DNA from: an uncultured Rhodocyclaceae bacterium | GTDB taxonomy: Bacteria; Pseudomonadota; Gammaproteobacteria; Burkholderiales; Rhodocyclaceae | Direction: 5' to 3' | Assembly: GCA_907163075.1 (NCBI GenBank) | Contig: CAJQTY010000001.1 | Span: forward strand, 3,348,001-3,412,000 | Length of the DNA stretch: 64,000 nucleotides | Shown: piece by piece, positions 38,881 to 45,897 of the stretch | Layout of the letters: every line of letters begins with the position of its first letter | Numbering within the stretch: the stretch's first letter is position 1 | Notes under the pieces: generated by a model | Databases searched by the model: none | What the model was told of the DNA's origin: nothing | Seen by the model: the letters and a program-made list of their open reading frames with translations, nothing else | Position numbers and translations under genes: made by a program

Positions 38881-39303
38881 ATGGATCTAATCGTAGAGCA
38901 TGCGGAAGTTTGGGCAGCCACAATAGAGGATCAACCTGGTGGGCTTGCCGGGGTGCTGACTGTCCTGCACCAGGCGGGGGCAGACCTGCAGTCCGTCATT
39001 TCCCGGAGAACTCCGGAGGAACTTGGGAAAGCCGTGGTTTTCGTTACCCCGTTGCAGAGCGATCGGGAAATCGCCGCAGCCGCGCAGGTCGGCTTCAACG
39101 TCACCCAAAGGCTTCACTCTGTTCGAGTCATAGGCCCGAACCGCGCAGGCATTGTCGCGGAGCTGCTTCAGAAGCTTGCTGACGCGGGTATCAACCTTCG
39201 GGGATTCTCCGCCTCGGTGCTCGGCACGCAGTTCATCGCTTACGTGGCCGTGGACTCGCATCAGGACGCCAAAAAGACGGCAGCAATCTTGGAACAGACC
39301 TGA
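38881..39303 (+). CDS. tandem ACT-domain protein
   Basis: A 140-residue protein made of two ACT domains, the fold that binds small ligands such as amino acids. The first covers the segment AATIEDQPGGLAGVLTVL, the second RVIGPNRAGIVAELLQKL; each starts a strand-helix-strand unit. There is no enzyme domain, so this is probably a stand-alone regulator or sensor of an amino acid, like glycine-cleavage regulators (GcvR type). ATG 38881 is chosen because AAGGAGG lies seven bases upstream. Its promoter holds an operator-like palindrome and an inverted repeat follows the stop, so it is transcribed alone. The ligand is not known. Confidence 0.8.
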   Translation: MDLIVEHAEVWAATIEDQPGGLAGVLTVLHQAGADLQSVISRRTPEELGKAVVFVTPLQSDREIAAAAQVGFNVTQRLHSVRVIGPNRAGIVAELLQKLADAGINLRGFSASVLGTQFIAYVAVDSHQDAKKTAAILEQT

Positions 39304-39349
39304 TCTCCCCTTGTTTTTGTAGGCCAACACGATAGGCCAAGAAACGCAT

Positions 39350-39387
39350 TCTTGCCCCCGCTCTGCGAGTTAGGACTGGGGGCAAGA
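39350..39387 (+). terminator. inverted repeat after the ACT gene, likely terminator
   Basis: TCTTGCCCCC (39350-39359) pairs perfectly with GGGGGCAAGA (39378-39387) across an 18-base loop. It lies 47 bases after the ACT gene; the T run is weak, so termination strength is uncertain. Confidence 0.55.
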
Positions 39388-39891
39388 TTCTCTGCAGAAC
39401 GAGGCGCTCGCATTTCGGCCAATGGTTACTGCTACGCGATCAAAGGCGCTCAAAGGGTGTTCAGGGGTGTAATTGAAAGTGTTAGTTGGGCCGCTCAAAG
39501 CGCTCAAAGAAAGCGCTAAAAAGGGCTCGACTTAACAAGCAGAACGGCGCGAAATCCGTCCGCGTGGTTGGTCGCGAATGTCAGTGCTTGAAGATGCGGG
39601 GCCGCCGGACCTGCTGTTAATTAAAATTTGAGCCTGGCCCCGTTTGTCTAAGCAGTGAGTTGGAGGCAGCATCGTGCAAAGAAGAAGAAGCCTTAACATT
39701 TCTTTCCATCGGACCGCCTTCGGCGTCCGCTGAAATCAGACGTTAGGCGTCGTGACATCGCGGCCGCATTTGTGCGCGTAGCGTGGGAGGAGTGTAATGA
39801 ACCGTCAACAGTACCGGCAGCAAGTCCCCCTGCGTCAGAATAGTTGTCGCCTCAATAGAATCTCAACAATGGGCGGCAATAAAGGATGGAA
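39388..39891. other. gene-free stretch with short repeats
   Basis: About 500 bases without a convincing gene. GCTCAAAG occurs three times (39448-39455, 39493-39500 and 39502-39509). Composition is lower in GC than the flanks. It includes the attC-like hairpin at 39690-39748 and leads to an IS3 orfA. The stretch looks like foreign or decayed sequence. Confidence 0.5.
39690..39748 (+). repeat. attC-like hairpin (possible integron cassette recombination site)
   Basis: CCTTAAC (39691-39697) resembles the R'' box and GTTAGGC (39742-39748) is a perfect R' box (GTTRRRY). Between them, TTTC pairs with GAAA and GGACCGCC pairs with GGCGTCC with one extrahelical base, a known attC trait; about five to six bases separate the R and L stems on each side. 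The total of 59 bases fits the usual size. The outer R pair has one mismatch and one wobble, and no integron integrase is in the window, so it is at best a degraded site. Confidence 0.4.
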
Positions 39892-40365
39892 ATGGCAAGG
39901 TACTCAGAGAAATTCAAAGGTAGAGTGGTAGCGCGATTGCTGCCGCCAGAAAGTGCGGCGTTGGACATGGTGGCTCGTGAAGTTGGCATTGGTGCAGGCA
40001 CGCTCGAACGTTGGCGAGATGACGTGCTGTCCATGCCCGCCCGAGGGCGGGCATGGACAGCGGCGGCGCGGTTGGAGGCGGTGATCGTCACGGCAGCGCT
40101 GGACGAAGCCGGCCAGAGCGCATGGTGTCGCGAACACGGCGTCTATCCGGACGAACTGCTCCAATGGCGGAGCAGTGCGACCACGGCACTGGCCGAGCCG
40201 GAAGAACTCAGAGCCAGCCCACAAGCCACCCGGCAAGACAAGAAACGTATCAAGGAACTCGAACGCGAGTTGCTGCGCAAGGACCGGGCACTCGCCGAAA
40301 CGGCAGCCCTGCTGGTGCTCTCAAAAAAAGTCGCGGCGATCTTCAACAAGGGAGAGGACGAATGA
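39892..40365 (+). CDS. IS3-family transposase OrfA
   Basis: A 157-residue OrfA of the IS3 family, the DNA-binding half of the transposase. It has an N-terminal helix-turn-helix (MVAREVGIGAGTLERWR) and a C-terminal leucine-zipper-like helix with KKRIKELERELLRKDRALAE, matching a well-known subgroup in betaproteobacteria. I start at ATG 39892, with AAGGATGG just upstream; an ATG at 39886 is also possible. It is intact, but the OrfB that must supply catalysis is broken after about 20 codons, so the element is dead. A striking 16-bp inverted repeat sits inside the coding sequence. Confidence 0.82.
   Translation: MARYSEKFKGRVVARLLPPESAALDMVAREVGIGAGTLERWRDDVLSMPARGRAWTAAARLEAVIVTAALDEAGQSAWCREHGVYPDELLQWRSSATTALAEPEELRASPQATRQDKKRIKELERELLRKDRALAETAALLVLSKKVAAIFNKGEDE
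40027..40060. repeat. 16-bp perfect inverted repeat inside IS3 orfA
   Basis: CTGTCCATGCCCGCCC (40027-40042) and its exact reverse complement (40045-40060) are separated by two bases. Such a long hairpin with a tiny loop is unusual in coding sequence. It could affect translation or mark a past event; the encoded SMPARGRAW segment remains in frame. Confidence 0.8.
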
Positions 40366-40420
40366 TCGGCCTCGAAGACCGCCAGGCGCTGGTCCGAGAT
40401 ATCCATGCTGCCCATGCGGG
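40362..40420 (+). pseudogene. stump of IS3 OrfB
   Basis: ATG 40362 overlaps the end of orfA and encodes MIGLEDRQALVRDIHAAH, the conserved start of OrfB for this subgroup. Similarity ends near 40420, where sequence of a different origin (the end of a Fic-like gene on the other strand) begins. The integrase core is absent. Confidence 0.75.
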
Positions 40421-40429
40421 GAAGGGTAA

Positions 40430-40855
40430 TTACCCTTTCTTCCGCCATTTGGCGGCCGGGCCACGTCCTTGGCACTCGACCTTGCCGGCAGACTGTTGTT
40501 CCCGCAGCACCCGGCGAACCATGTCGCGACTCACTCCCGGACAGCGCATTTCCAGCTGCGCAACAGAGAACTCCCCGACAACCTGCTAGATGGCCGAGAC
40601 CACCTGACCTGTTTTCGAGCCGCGCGGCGCCTTGGTTTCCCCCACCCGTTCGGCGAATTCTTTGTAGGCTGTTTTCAGGATAAACAGCACATAGTTGATG
40701 TAATGCCACGGATCATGCCTGCCCTCGTACCAGCCTTGCGAACTTTTCTCCAGCGTCTCGTAGTAGCGATCCTTGTTTTGCTCGACCAGTCGTTCGAGGC
40801 TGATATACCGACCGACCTCGAAGCCAAGCTGGCAACTCTGCAGCAACCATAGCAA
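40430..40855 (-). pseudogene. C-terminal stump of a Fic-family protein with an in-frame stop
   Basis: On the minus strand the first part reads FEVGRYISLERLVEQNKDRYY, QGWYEGRHDPWHYINYVLF and TKAPRGSKTGQVVSAI, the region after the catalytic core of Fic-domain proteins. A TAG at 40586-40588 interrupts it, but the same frame continues with GEFSVAQLEMRCPGVSRDM and GRGPAAKWRKKG, the usual winged-helix tail, to a stop at 40430. Fic proteins transfer AMP onto targets. The catalytic HPFxxGNGR core is missing and the 5' end is cut where the isochorismatase stump begins. Confidence 0.8.
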
Positions 40856-41291
40856 ACTGATCTACCAGTTGCGCAACCGGGGCATCGACACGGTCGTGCT
40901 GGGTGGCCTGGTCGCCAACCTCTGTGTCGATTCGCACATGCGCGCGCCGAGGGAGAATGGCTTCCGGGTCTATGTCGTCAAGGACGCGGTCGCCGCTCCC
41001 GGGGCAGAGGCCTACAAGGCGGCATTGGTCAACTACGGCATGATCGCCAATGCCGTCCTGAGGACCGACGAGGCGCTGCGGGAACTATCCAGGCAGGCTT
41101 TCGAAGCGCCAATCGATACCAGCGAAGGCGGCGCGCCCTGGCGACTTTCCTCGAAACCGCCTTCACGCCGTTTCCACGAACGGCACAAAGACCACCGGCA
41201 AGACCCCGACAACGTGCAAATGGCCCGCCAGATCCTTTCTGATAAGCTGCAATTCCTGCCCAAAAAAATGCTCACCGACGGGAATGACTAG
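40855..41291 (+). pseudogene. C-terminal stump of an isochorismatase-like hydrolase
   Basis: From about 40855 the frame encodes LIYQLRNRGIDTVVLGG, LVANLCVDSHMRAPRENGF and VYVVKDAVAAPGAEAYKAAL, the second half of a cysteine hydrolase of the isochorismatase family with its catalytic Cys. The first half, with the Asp and Lys of the triad, is absent. After about 41140 the frame no longer matches the family and overlaps the end of pcm. It is non-functional. Confidence 0.75.
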
Positions 41292-41831
41292 CGAACCGCC
41301 AGGTTTCAGTTGTTCAATCAGCGCCGCGGGAAGCTCTCTTGCCGCCGCCGTGACAACGATCGCGTCGTATGGCGCGTGCTCCGGCCAGCCGAGGTGGCCG
41401 TCGCCGAGGCGCACTTCGACATTGCCCAGTGCCATTGCGCGAAAACGCTCGCGCGCTTTTTCGGCCAATTCGGCAATGATTTCGAGCGAGTACACCTGTG
41501 CTACCAGTTTGGCCAGGATGGCGGCGTGATAGCCCGAACCGGTCCCGATTTCAAGCACCACGTCCGCCGCCTTCGGATCGATCAGGTCGCTCATCAGGGC
41601 GACGATATACGGCTGCGAAATCGTTTGTCCGTGGCCGATCGGCTGCGGACTGTTGCGATAGGCCCTGTCGCGCAGTTCCTCGGGGACAAAAACGTGACGC
41701 GGCACCGTGCGCAGGGCTTCGATCACGCGCGGATTCAACTCGTGGCGGCCTGTCAGCGCACGCGTATTGCGCACGTCCGAGCGGATTTCATCGAGCATGA
41801 GCTGCATTTCGTCATCGAATGCGGATTCCAT
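41163..41831 (-). CDS. pcm: protein-L-isoaspartate O-methyltransferase
   Basis: A 222-residue repair enzyme that methylates isoaspartate in damaged proteins using SAM. The PCMT signature GHGQTISQPYIVALM and the SAM motif VLEIGTGSGYHAAILA are intact, followed by EIIAELAEKAR and the later GGSLVIPVGE. Length is standard. Its usual partners in proteobacteria (surE, nlpD, rpoS) are not here, and the neighbourhood downstream is a gene graveyard, so this may be a copy displaced from its ancestral site. Confidence 0.93.
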   Translation of the reverse strand: MESAFDDEMQLMLDEIRSDVRNTRALTGRHELNPRVIEALRTVPRHVFVPEELRDRAYRNSPQPIGHGQTISQPYIVALMSDLIDPKAADVVLEIGTGSGYHAAILAKLVAQVYSLEIIAELAEKARERFRAMALGNVEVRLGDGHLGWPEHAPYDAIVVTAAARELPAALIEQLKPGGSLVIPVGEHFFGQELQLIRKDLAGHLHVVGVLPVVFVPFVETA

Positions 41832-42099
41832 TTCTCACACCATCTCGCCTGACGGCAAAGGGAAAAGTAGGACTGCGACCGAACTGATCGAAGAATCGCC
41901 CAGCCATCGACCGGCATGAATATGAAACACCATGAAGCATTTGGAAAAAATACCTTTTTACTGGTATTTCAAGGACCTTTCATCCGTATACAGTATCCGG
42001 ATGGCGTACTGGCGGGTGTTGCGGCCGGCCGTTCGGAAGATCCCTGCGGCTGCCGGGCCGGAGGATTGTGCCGCCCTGATCAATCCATGGAGTGAGCGT

Positions 42100-43089
42100 A
42101 TGAAGGCGATGATTCTGGAAACCCAGGGGCAGCCGTTGCGGCTGGTCGAACGCACTCGACCGCGGCCGGTTGCCGATGAAGTGCTGCTCAGGGTGCACGC
42201 CTGCGGCGTGTGCCGCACCGATCTGCACGTTGCCGACGGCGATCTGACGCCGCCGAAACTGCCGCTTGTCCTCGGCCATGAAATCGTCGGAACCGTTATC
42301 GACAAGGGCAATCGCGTCGAGCGATTCGCGCTCGGCCAGCGCCTGGGGGTTCCGTGGCTGGGCCGCACGTGCGGCCACTGCGGGCACTGCGGGAGCGGTC
42401 TCGAGAACCTGTGCGACAAGGCGGAATTCACCGGTTACACGCTTGATGGGGGTTATGCCGAATATGCGCTGGCCGATCAGCATTACTGTTTCCCGCTGCC
42501 GGAAGCCTACTCCGACAGCGAAGCGGCTCCGCTGCTGTGTGCCGGGCTGATCGGCTACCGTGCGCTGGTGGCGGCCGGCGACGCGCAACGGCTCGGCATC
42601 TACGGTTTCGGCGCGGCGGCGCATATCATCACGCAAGTCGCGCGCTGGCAGAAGCGCGAGGTATTCGCCTTCACCAAGCCCGGCGATGAGGACGGGCAGC
42701 GTTTCGCGCGCGAACTCGGCGCCGTCTGGGCCGGCGGCTCCGACCAAACGCCGCCGCAGCAACTCGATGCCAGCATCCTCTTTGCCCCGGTCGGCGCCCT
42801 GATCCCGCAGGCGCTGGGCCACACCGCCAAGGGTGGGACGGTGGTCTGCGCCGGCATCCACATGAGCAATGTTCCCGAGTTCCCCTATTCGCTGCTGTGG
42901 GGCGAACGCAGCGTGCGCTCGATTGCCAACCTCACCCGCCGCGATGGCGAAGCCTTCCTGGCGATCGCTCCGCGCGCCGGAGTGCGCACGGAAATCGAAA
43001 CCTTCCCGCTGGAATCAGCCAACGAAGCCATGCAGCGCGTGCGCGGCGGGCTGGTACGCGGCGCCGCCGTGCTGGTCATGGAGAGGTAG
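42100..43089 (+). CDS. zinc-dependent alcohol dehydrogenase family protein
   Basis: A 329-residue medium-chain dehydrogenase. The catalytic-zinc Cys-His motif is in CGVCRTDLHVADGDL followed by LGHEIVGTV; the structural zinc loop CGHCGHCGSGLENLC has four cysteines. The cofactor fold follows with LGIYGFGAAAHIITQ; the final Gly of the GxGxxG pattern is an Ala, as in some NADP-linked members. The substrate is not determined. A GGAG eight bases before ATG 42100 supports this start over the longer frame from 41932. It is upstream of the redox cluster, but 290 bases separate them. Confidence 0.88.
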   Translation: MKAMILETQGQPLRLVERTRPRPVADEVLLRVHACGVCRTDLHVADGDLTPPKLPLVLGHEIVGTVIDKGNRVERFALGQRLGVPWLGRTCGHCGHCGSGLENLCDKAEFTGYTLDGGYAEYALADQHYCFPLPEAYSDSEAAPLLCAGLIGYRALVAAGDAQRLGIYGFGAAAHIITQVARWQKREVFAFTKPGDEDGQRFARELGAVWAGGSDQTPPQQLDASILFAPVGALIPQALGHTAKGGTVVCAGIHMSNVPEFPYSLLWGERSVRSIANLTRRDGEAFLAIAPRAGVRTEIETFPLESANEAMQRVRGGLVRGAAVLVMER

Positions 43090-43382
43090 CGCGATGCGAT
43101 GTTGGTTCCGGAACAGAACAAGATTGTGAATACTCAGCGTTTGCCGACCAGTGAAAACAAGACCAAAATAAACAGAAGGGTGCTTGGGTGCGTGTTCGTG
43201 AACGAGATGATGAATCGGCCAGTCATCGTCGATAAACTTTTCTCCCGAGCCAGAACCCGCTTGCTGGCCTGCGGTATCTGATGGATCATTGCCGGGTGTT
43301 TCTGCGCCATGAACCATGCCCCCGGATATCAACCGATGTTCTGACTGTCCAACCGGCGTCGCCGGATTTGAAAGTGAGCAAA

Positions 43383-44273
43383 ATGTCCAATTTTGAAATC
43401 GTGACCCGTGAGGATTTTTCCGACGTCACCTATCTGCTTGAAGTACGTCATCCCCTGATGGCCAAGGCGGCGAAGCCGGGGCAGTTTGTCATAGTGATGC
43501 TCAACGAACACGGCGAGCGGATTCCGCTGACGATTGCCGATTTCGACCGTGAAAAGGGAACAATCACGCTGGTGATCCAGGCGGTGGGCAAGACGACCCG
43601 GCAAATGCAGCAGGAGTGTCTGGTTGGAACGTCGCTCTACGCCATCGTCGGCCCGATGGGCATCCCCAGCCCGATCAGCCATGCGAAAAAAGTGGTCTGC
43701 GTGGGCGGCGGCCTGGGGGTCGCGCCAATCTACCCGCAGGCTCGCGGATTCAAGGAAAGCGGCGCCTACGTGATCGGCGTGGTCGGCTTCCGCAACAAGG
43801 ATCTGGTCTTCTGGGAAGACAAATTCAGGGCCTGTTGCGATGAGTTCATCATCTGCACCGACGATGGCTCGGCGGGAATCAAGGGCCTGGTCACCGCCGG
43901 TATCCTGCAGGCCATCGAGAAGCATCCCGACATCGAGGAAGTCGTCGCCATCGGCCCGCCGATCATGATGAAAGGCTGTGCCGACGCGACACGCCCCTAC
44001 AAGATCAAGACCATGGTCAGCCTCAATCCGGTGATGGTCGATGGAACCGGAATGTGCGGCGGCTGCCGGGTCAAGATCGGCGATCAGGTGAAATTCGCCT
44101 GCGTCGACGGGCCGGACTTCGACGGACACCTGGTGGACTTTGACGATCTGATGATGCGCCTGCGCCGCTACACCAAGGAAGAGCGGATGGCGCTTGATCA
44201 CTGGGAAAAAGAAAAGGGCTGCCGTTTGCAAAAGGCCGTGGAATCAAGCATTGATTCGGCGATTCTCAAGTAA
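43383..44273 (+). CDS. Nfn-like NAD(P)H:ferredoxin oxidoreductase, FAD/[2Fe-2S] subunit
   Basis: A 296-residue ferredoxin-NADP reductase-type subunit (SudB/NfnA group). An FAD-binding barrel with the RIPLTIADFD motif comes first, then the NAD(P) fold (VCVGGGLGVAPIYPQ and IICTDDGSAGIKG). Near the C-terminus the cluster cysteines are in MCGGCRVKIGDQVKFACVDGP. In anaerobes this subunit pairs with a GltA-like partner to form Nfn, which couples NADH, NADPH and ferredoxin. The partner gene follows within 50 bases. It probably starts at ATG 43383. Its role is inferred from the pair and from the kor genes downstream. Confidence 0.86.
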   Translation: MSNFEIVTREDFSDVTYLLEVRHPLMAKAAKPGQFVIVMLNEHGERIPLTIADFDREKGTITLVIQAVGKTTRQMQQECLVGTSLYAIVGPMGIPSPISHAKKVVCVGGGLGVAPIYPQARGFKESGAYVIGVVGFRNKDLVFWEDKFRACCDEFIICTDDGSAGIKGLVTAGILQAIEKHPDIEEVVAIGPPIMMKGCADATRPYKIKTMVSLNPVMVDGTGMCGGCRVKIGDQVKFACVDGPDFDGHLVDFDDLMMRLRRYTKEERMALDHWEKEKGCRLQKAVESSIDSAILK

Positions 44274-44321
44274 TTCTCAAGTAATTTTTTAAACAGCGCT
44301 TCAGCTAAACGGCAGGCATCC

Positions 44322-45815
44322 ATGGCAAAGAAAAAGACGATTCGGACCATCCCACAGGAGCGCACGCCGATGCGCGAGCAGGATCCCGTCGTGCGGTCGA
44401 AGAATTTCGAGGAAGTGGCGTGCGGCTACCACCCCGACGATGCCCTGCGCGAATCCGAACGTTGCCTGATGTGCCCGGATCAGCCCTGCGTCTCGGGTTG
44501 CCCGGTCGGCATCAACATTCCCGGCTTCATCAAGAAGATCGGTGAAAAGGATCTGCGCGGCGCCTACGATATCCTGACGGAAACCAGCCTGTTGCCGGCG
44601 ATCTGCGGCCGCGTCTGTCCGCAGGAGAGCCAGTGCGAAGGGGTGTGCACGGTCGGCGAATCGCTCGAGGCGGTGGCCATCGGCCGGCTCGAACGCTTTG
44701 TCGGCGATACTGCCATCAAGGAAGGCTGGGCCAATATTCCCTATATCGAGCCGAACCGCTTCAAGGTCGGTATTGTTGGTTCCGGCCCGGCGGGCATGGC
44801 CTGTGCGGCGGACATGGCCAAGGCCGGTTGCGACGTCACCGTATTCGAAGCCTTTCACCAGCCGGGCGGCGTACTGAAGTACGGCATTCCCGACTTTCGC
44901 CTGCCCAACACCGTGATCGACGCCGAGATCAACAATCTGCGACTGCTTGGCGTCAAGTTCGAATGCAACACGCTGGTCGGCCGCCTGTTTTCGATCGAGC
45001 AGATGATTTCCGAAATGGGCTACGACGCGGTCTTCGTCGGCGTCGGTGCGGGTTATCCGACGATGCTGGGCATCCCCGGAGATTCGCTCAACGGCGTCCT
45101 TTCGGCCAACGAATTGTTGACCCGCTGCAACCTGATGCGCGCCAAGGAATTCCCGAACTTCGACACGCCGCAGCCGATCGGCCGGCGGGTCGCGGTCGTC
45201 GGTGCCGGCAACACGGCGATGGACGCCATGCGCGTCTCCGTTCGCCTGGGTGCCGAGAAGGTCTATTGCATCTACCGGCGCTCGCGCAAGGAAGCTCCGG
45301 CGCGCGTCGAAGAAGTTCATCATGCCGAGCAGGAAGGCGTCGAATTCCACTGGCTGACCAATCCTGTCGCCGTTCTCGACGATGGCAAGGGCAGTGTCCG
45401 CGGCATGCGTTGCGTGCGCATGGAACTCGGCGAGCCGGACGAATCGGGCCGCCGCCGCCCGGTCCCGGTGGCCGGCAGTGAATTCGATTTCGAAGCCGAT
45501 CTGATCGTATACGCCATCGGCACCAACGCCAATCCGATCATGGGCCAGACCTCGAAACTCAGGCTCAACAAATGGGGTTACATCGACGCCGACGACAGTC
45601 TTGCCACGTCGATCGCCGGCGTTTTTGCCGGCGGCGACATCGTCACCGGCGCGGCCACCGTGATCGAGGCAATGGGCGCCGGACGCAAGGCGGCGGCCAG
45701 CATGAAAGCCTACCTTGGCATCCGCGACGCCAGCCTGCCCTATCAAACCGGCGGCGACACGCTGTTCGGCATCGACCTCAGGGAACGGAATTTTGCGCGT
45801 GTTCGCGTCGCTTGA
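44322..45815 (+). CDS. gltA: GltA-like NADPH-dependent oxidoreductase subunit (Nfn large subunit type)
   Basis: A 497-residue flavoprotein of the glutamate-synthase small-subunit/NfnB family. The N-terminal region carries two cysteine clusters (RCLMCPDQPCVSGCP and CGRVCPQESQCEGVC) for iron-sulfur centres. Two dinucleotide folds follow: FAD-binding IVGSGPAGMACAADM and NADPH-binding VVGAGNTAMDAMRVSVRLG. Standard glutamate synthase needs a large amide-transfer partner; none is here, so the pairing with the upstream subunit suggests an Nfn-type electron-transfer complex. The gene name is the usual database label and does not imply glutamate synthesis. Confidence 0.87.
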   Translation: MAKKKTIRTIPQERTPMREQDPVVRSKNFEEVACGYHPDDALRESERCLMCPDQPCVSGCPVGINIPGFIKKIGEKDLRGAYDILTETSLLPAICGRVCPQESQCEGVCTVGESLEAVAIGRLERFVGDTAIKEGWANIPYIEPNRFKVGIVGSGPAGMACAADMAKAGCDVTVFEAFHQPGGVLKYGIPDFRLPNTVIDAEINNLRLLGVKFECNTLVGRLFSIEQMISEMGYDAVFVGVGAGYPTMLGIPGDSLNGVLSANELLTRCNLMRAKEFPNFDTPQPIGRRVAVVGAGNTAMDAMRVSVRLGAEKVYCIYRRSRKEAPARVEEVHHAEQEGVEFHWLTNPVAVLDDGKGSVRGMRCVRMELGEPDESGRRRPVPVAGSEFDFEADLIVYAIGTNANPIMGQTSKLRLNKWGYIDADDSLATSIAGVFAGGDIVTGAATVIEAMGAGRKAAASMKAYLGIRDASLPYQTGGDTLFGIDLRERNFARVRVA

Positions 45816-45897
45816 CTGGCCCGAACTCCGAAACAGGCATTGAAAACACGACCGATCTGAAGCCACCAACGCGCCACGCGATTATGGAAACCTCGAT

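Noticed and set aside
43090..43382. Possible small gene between the alcohol dehydrogenase and the Nfn-like subunit
   Set aside because: The short frames there have no ribosome site and no conserved pattern; the gap is best read as untranslated leader.
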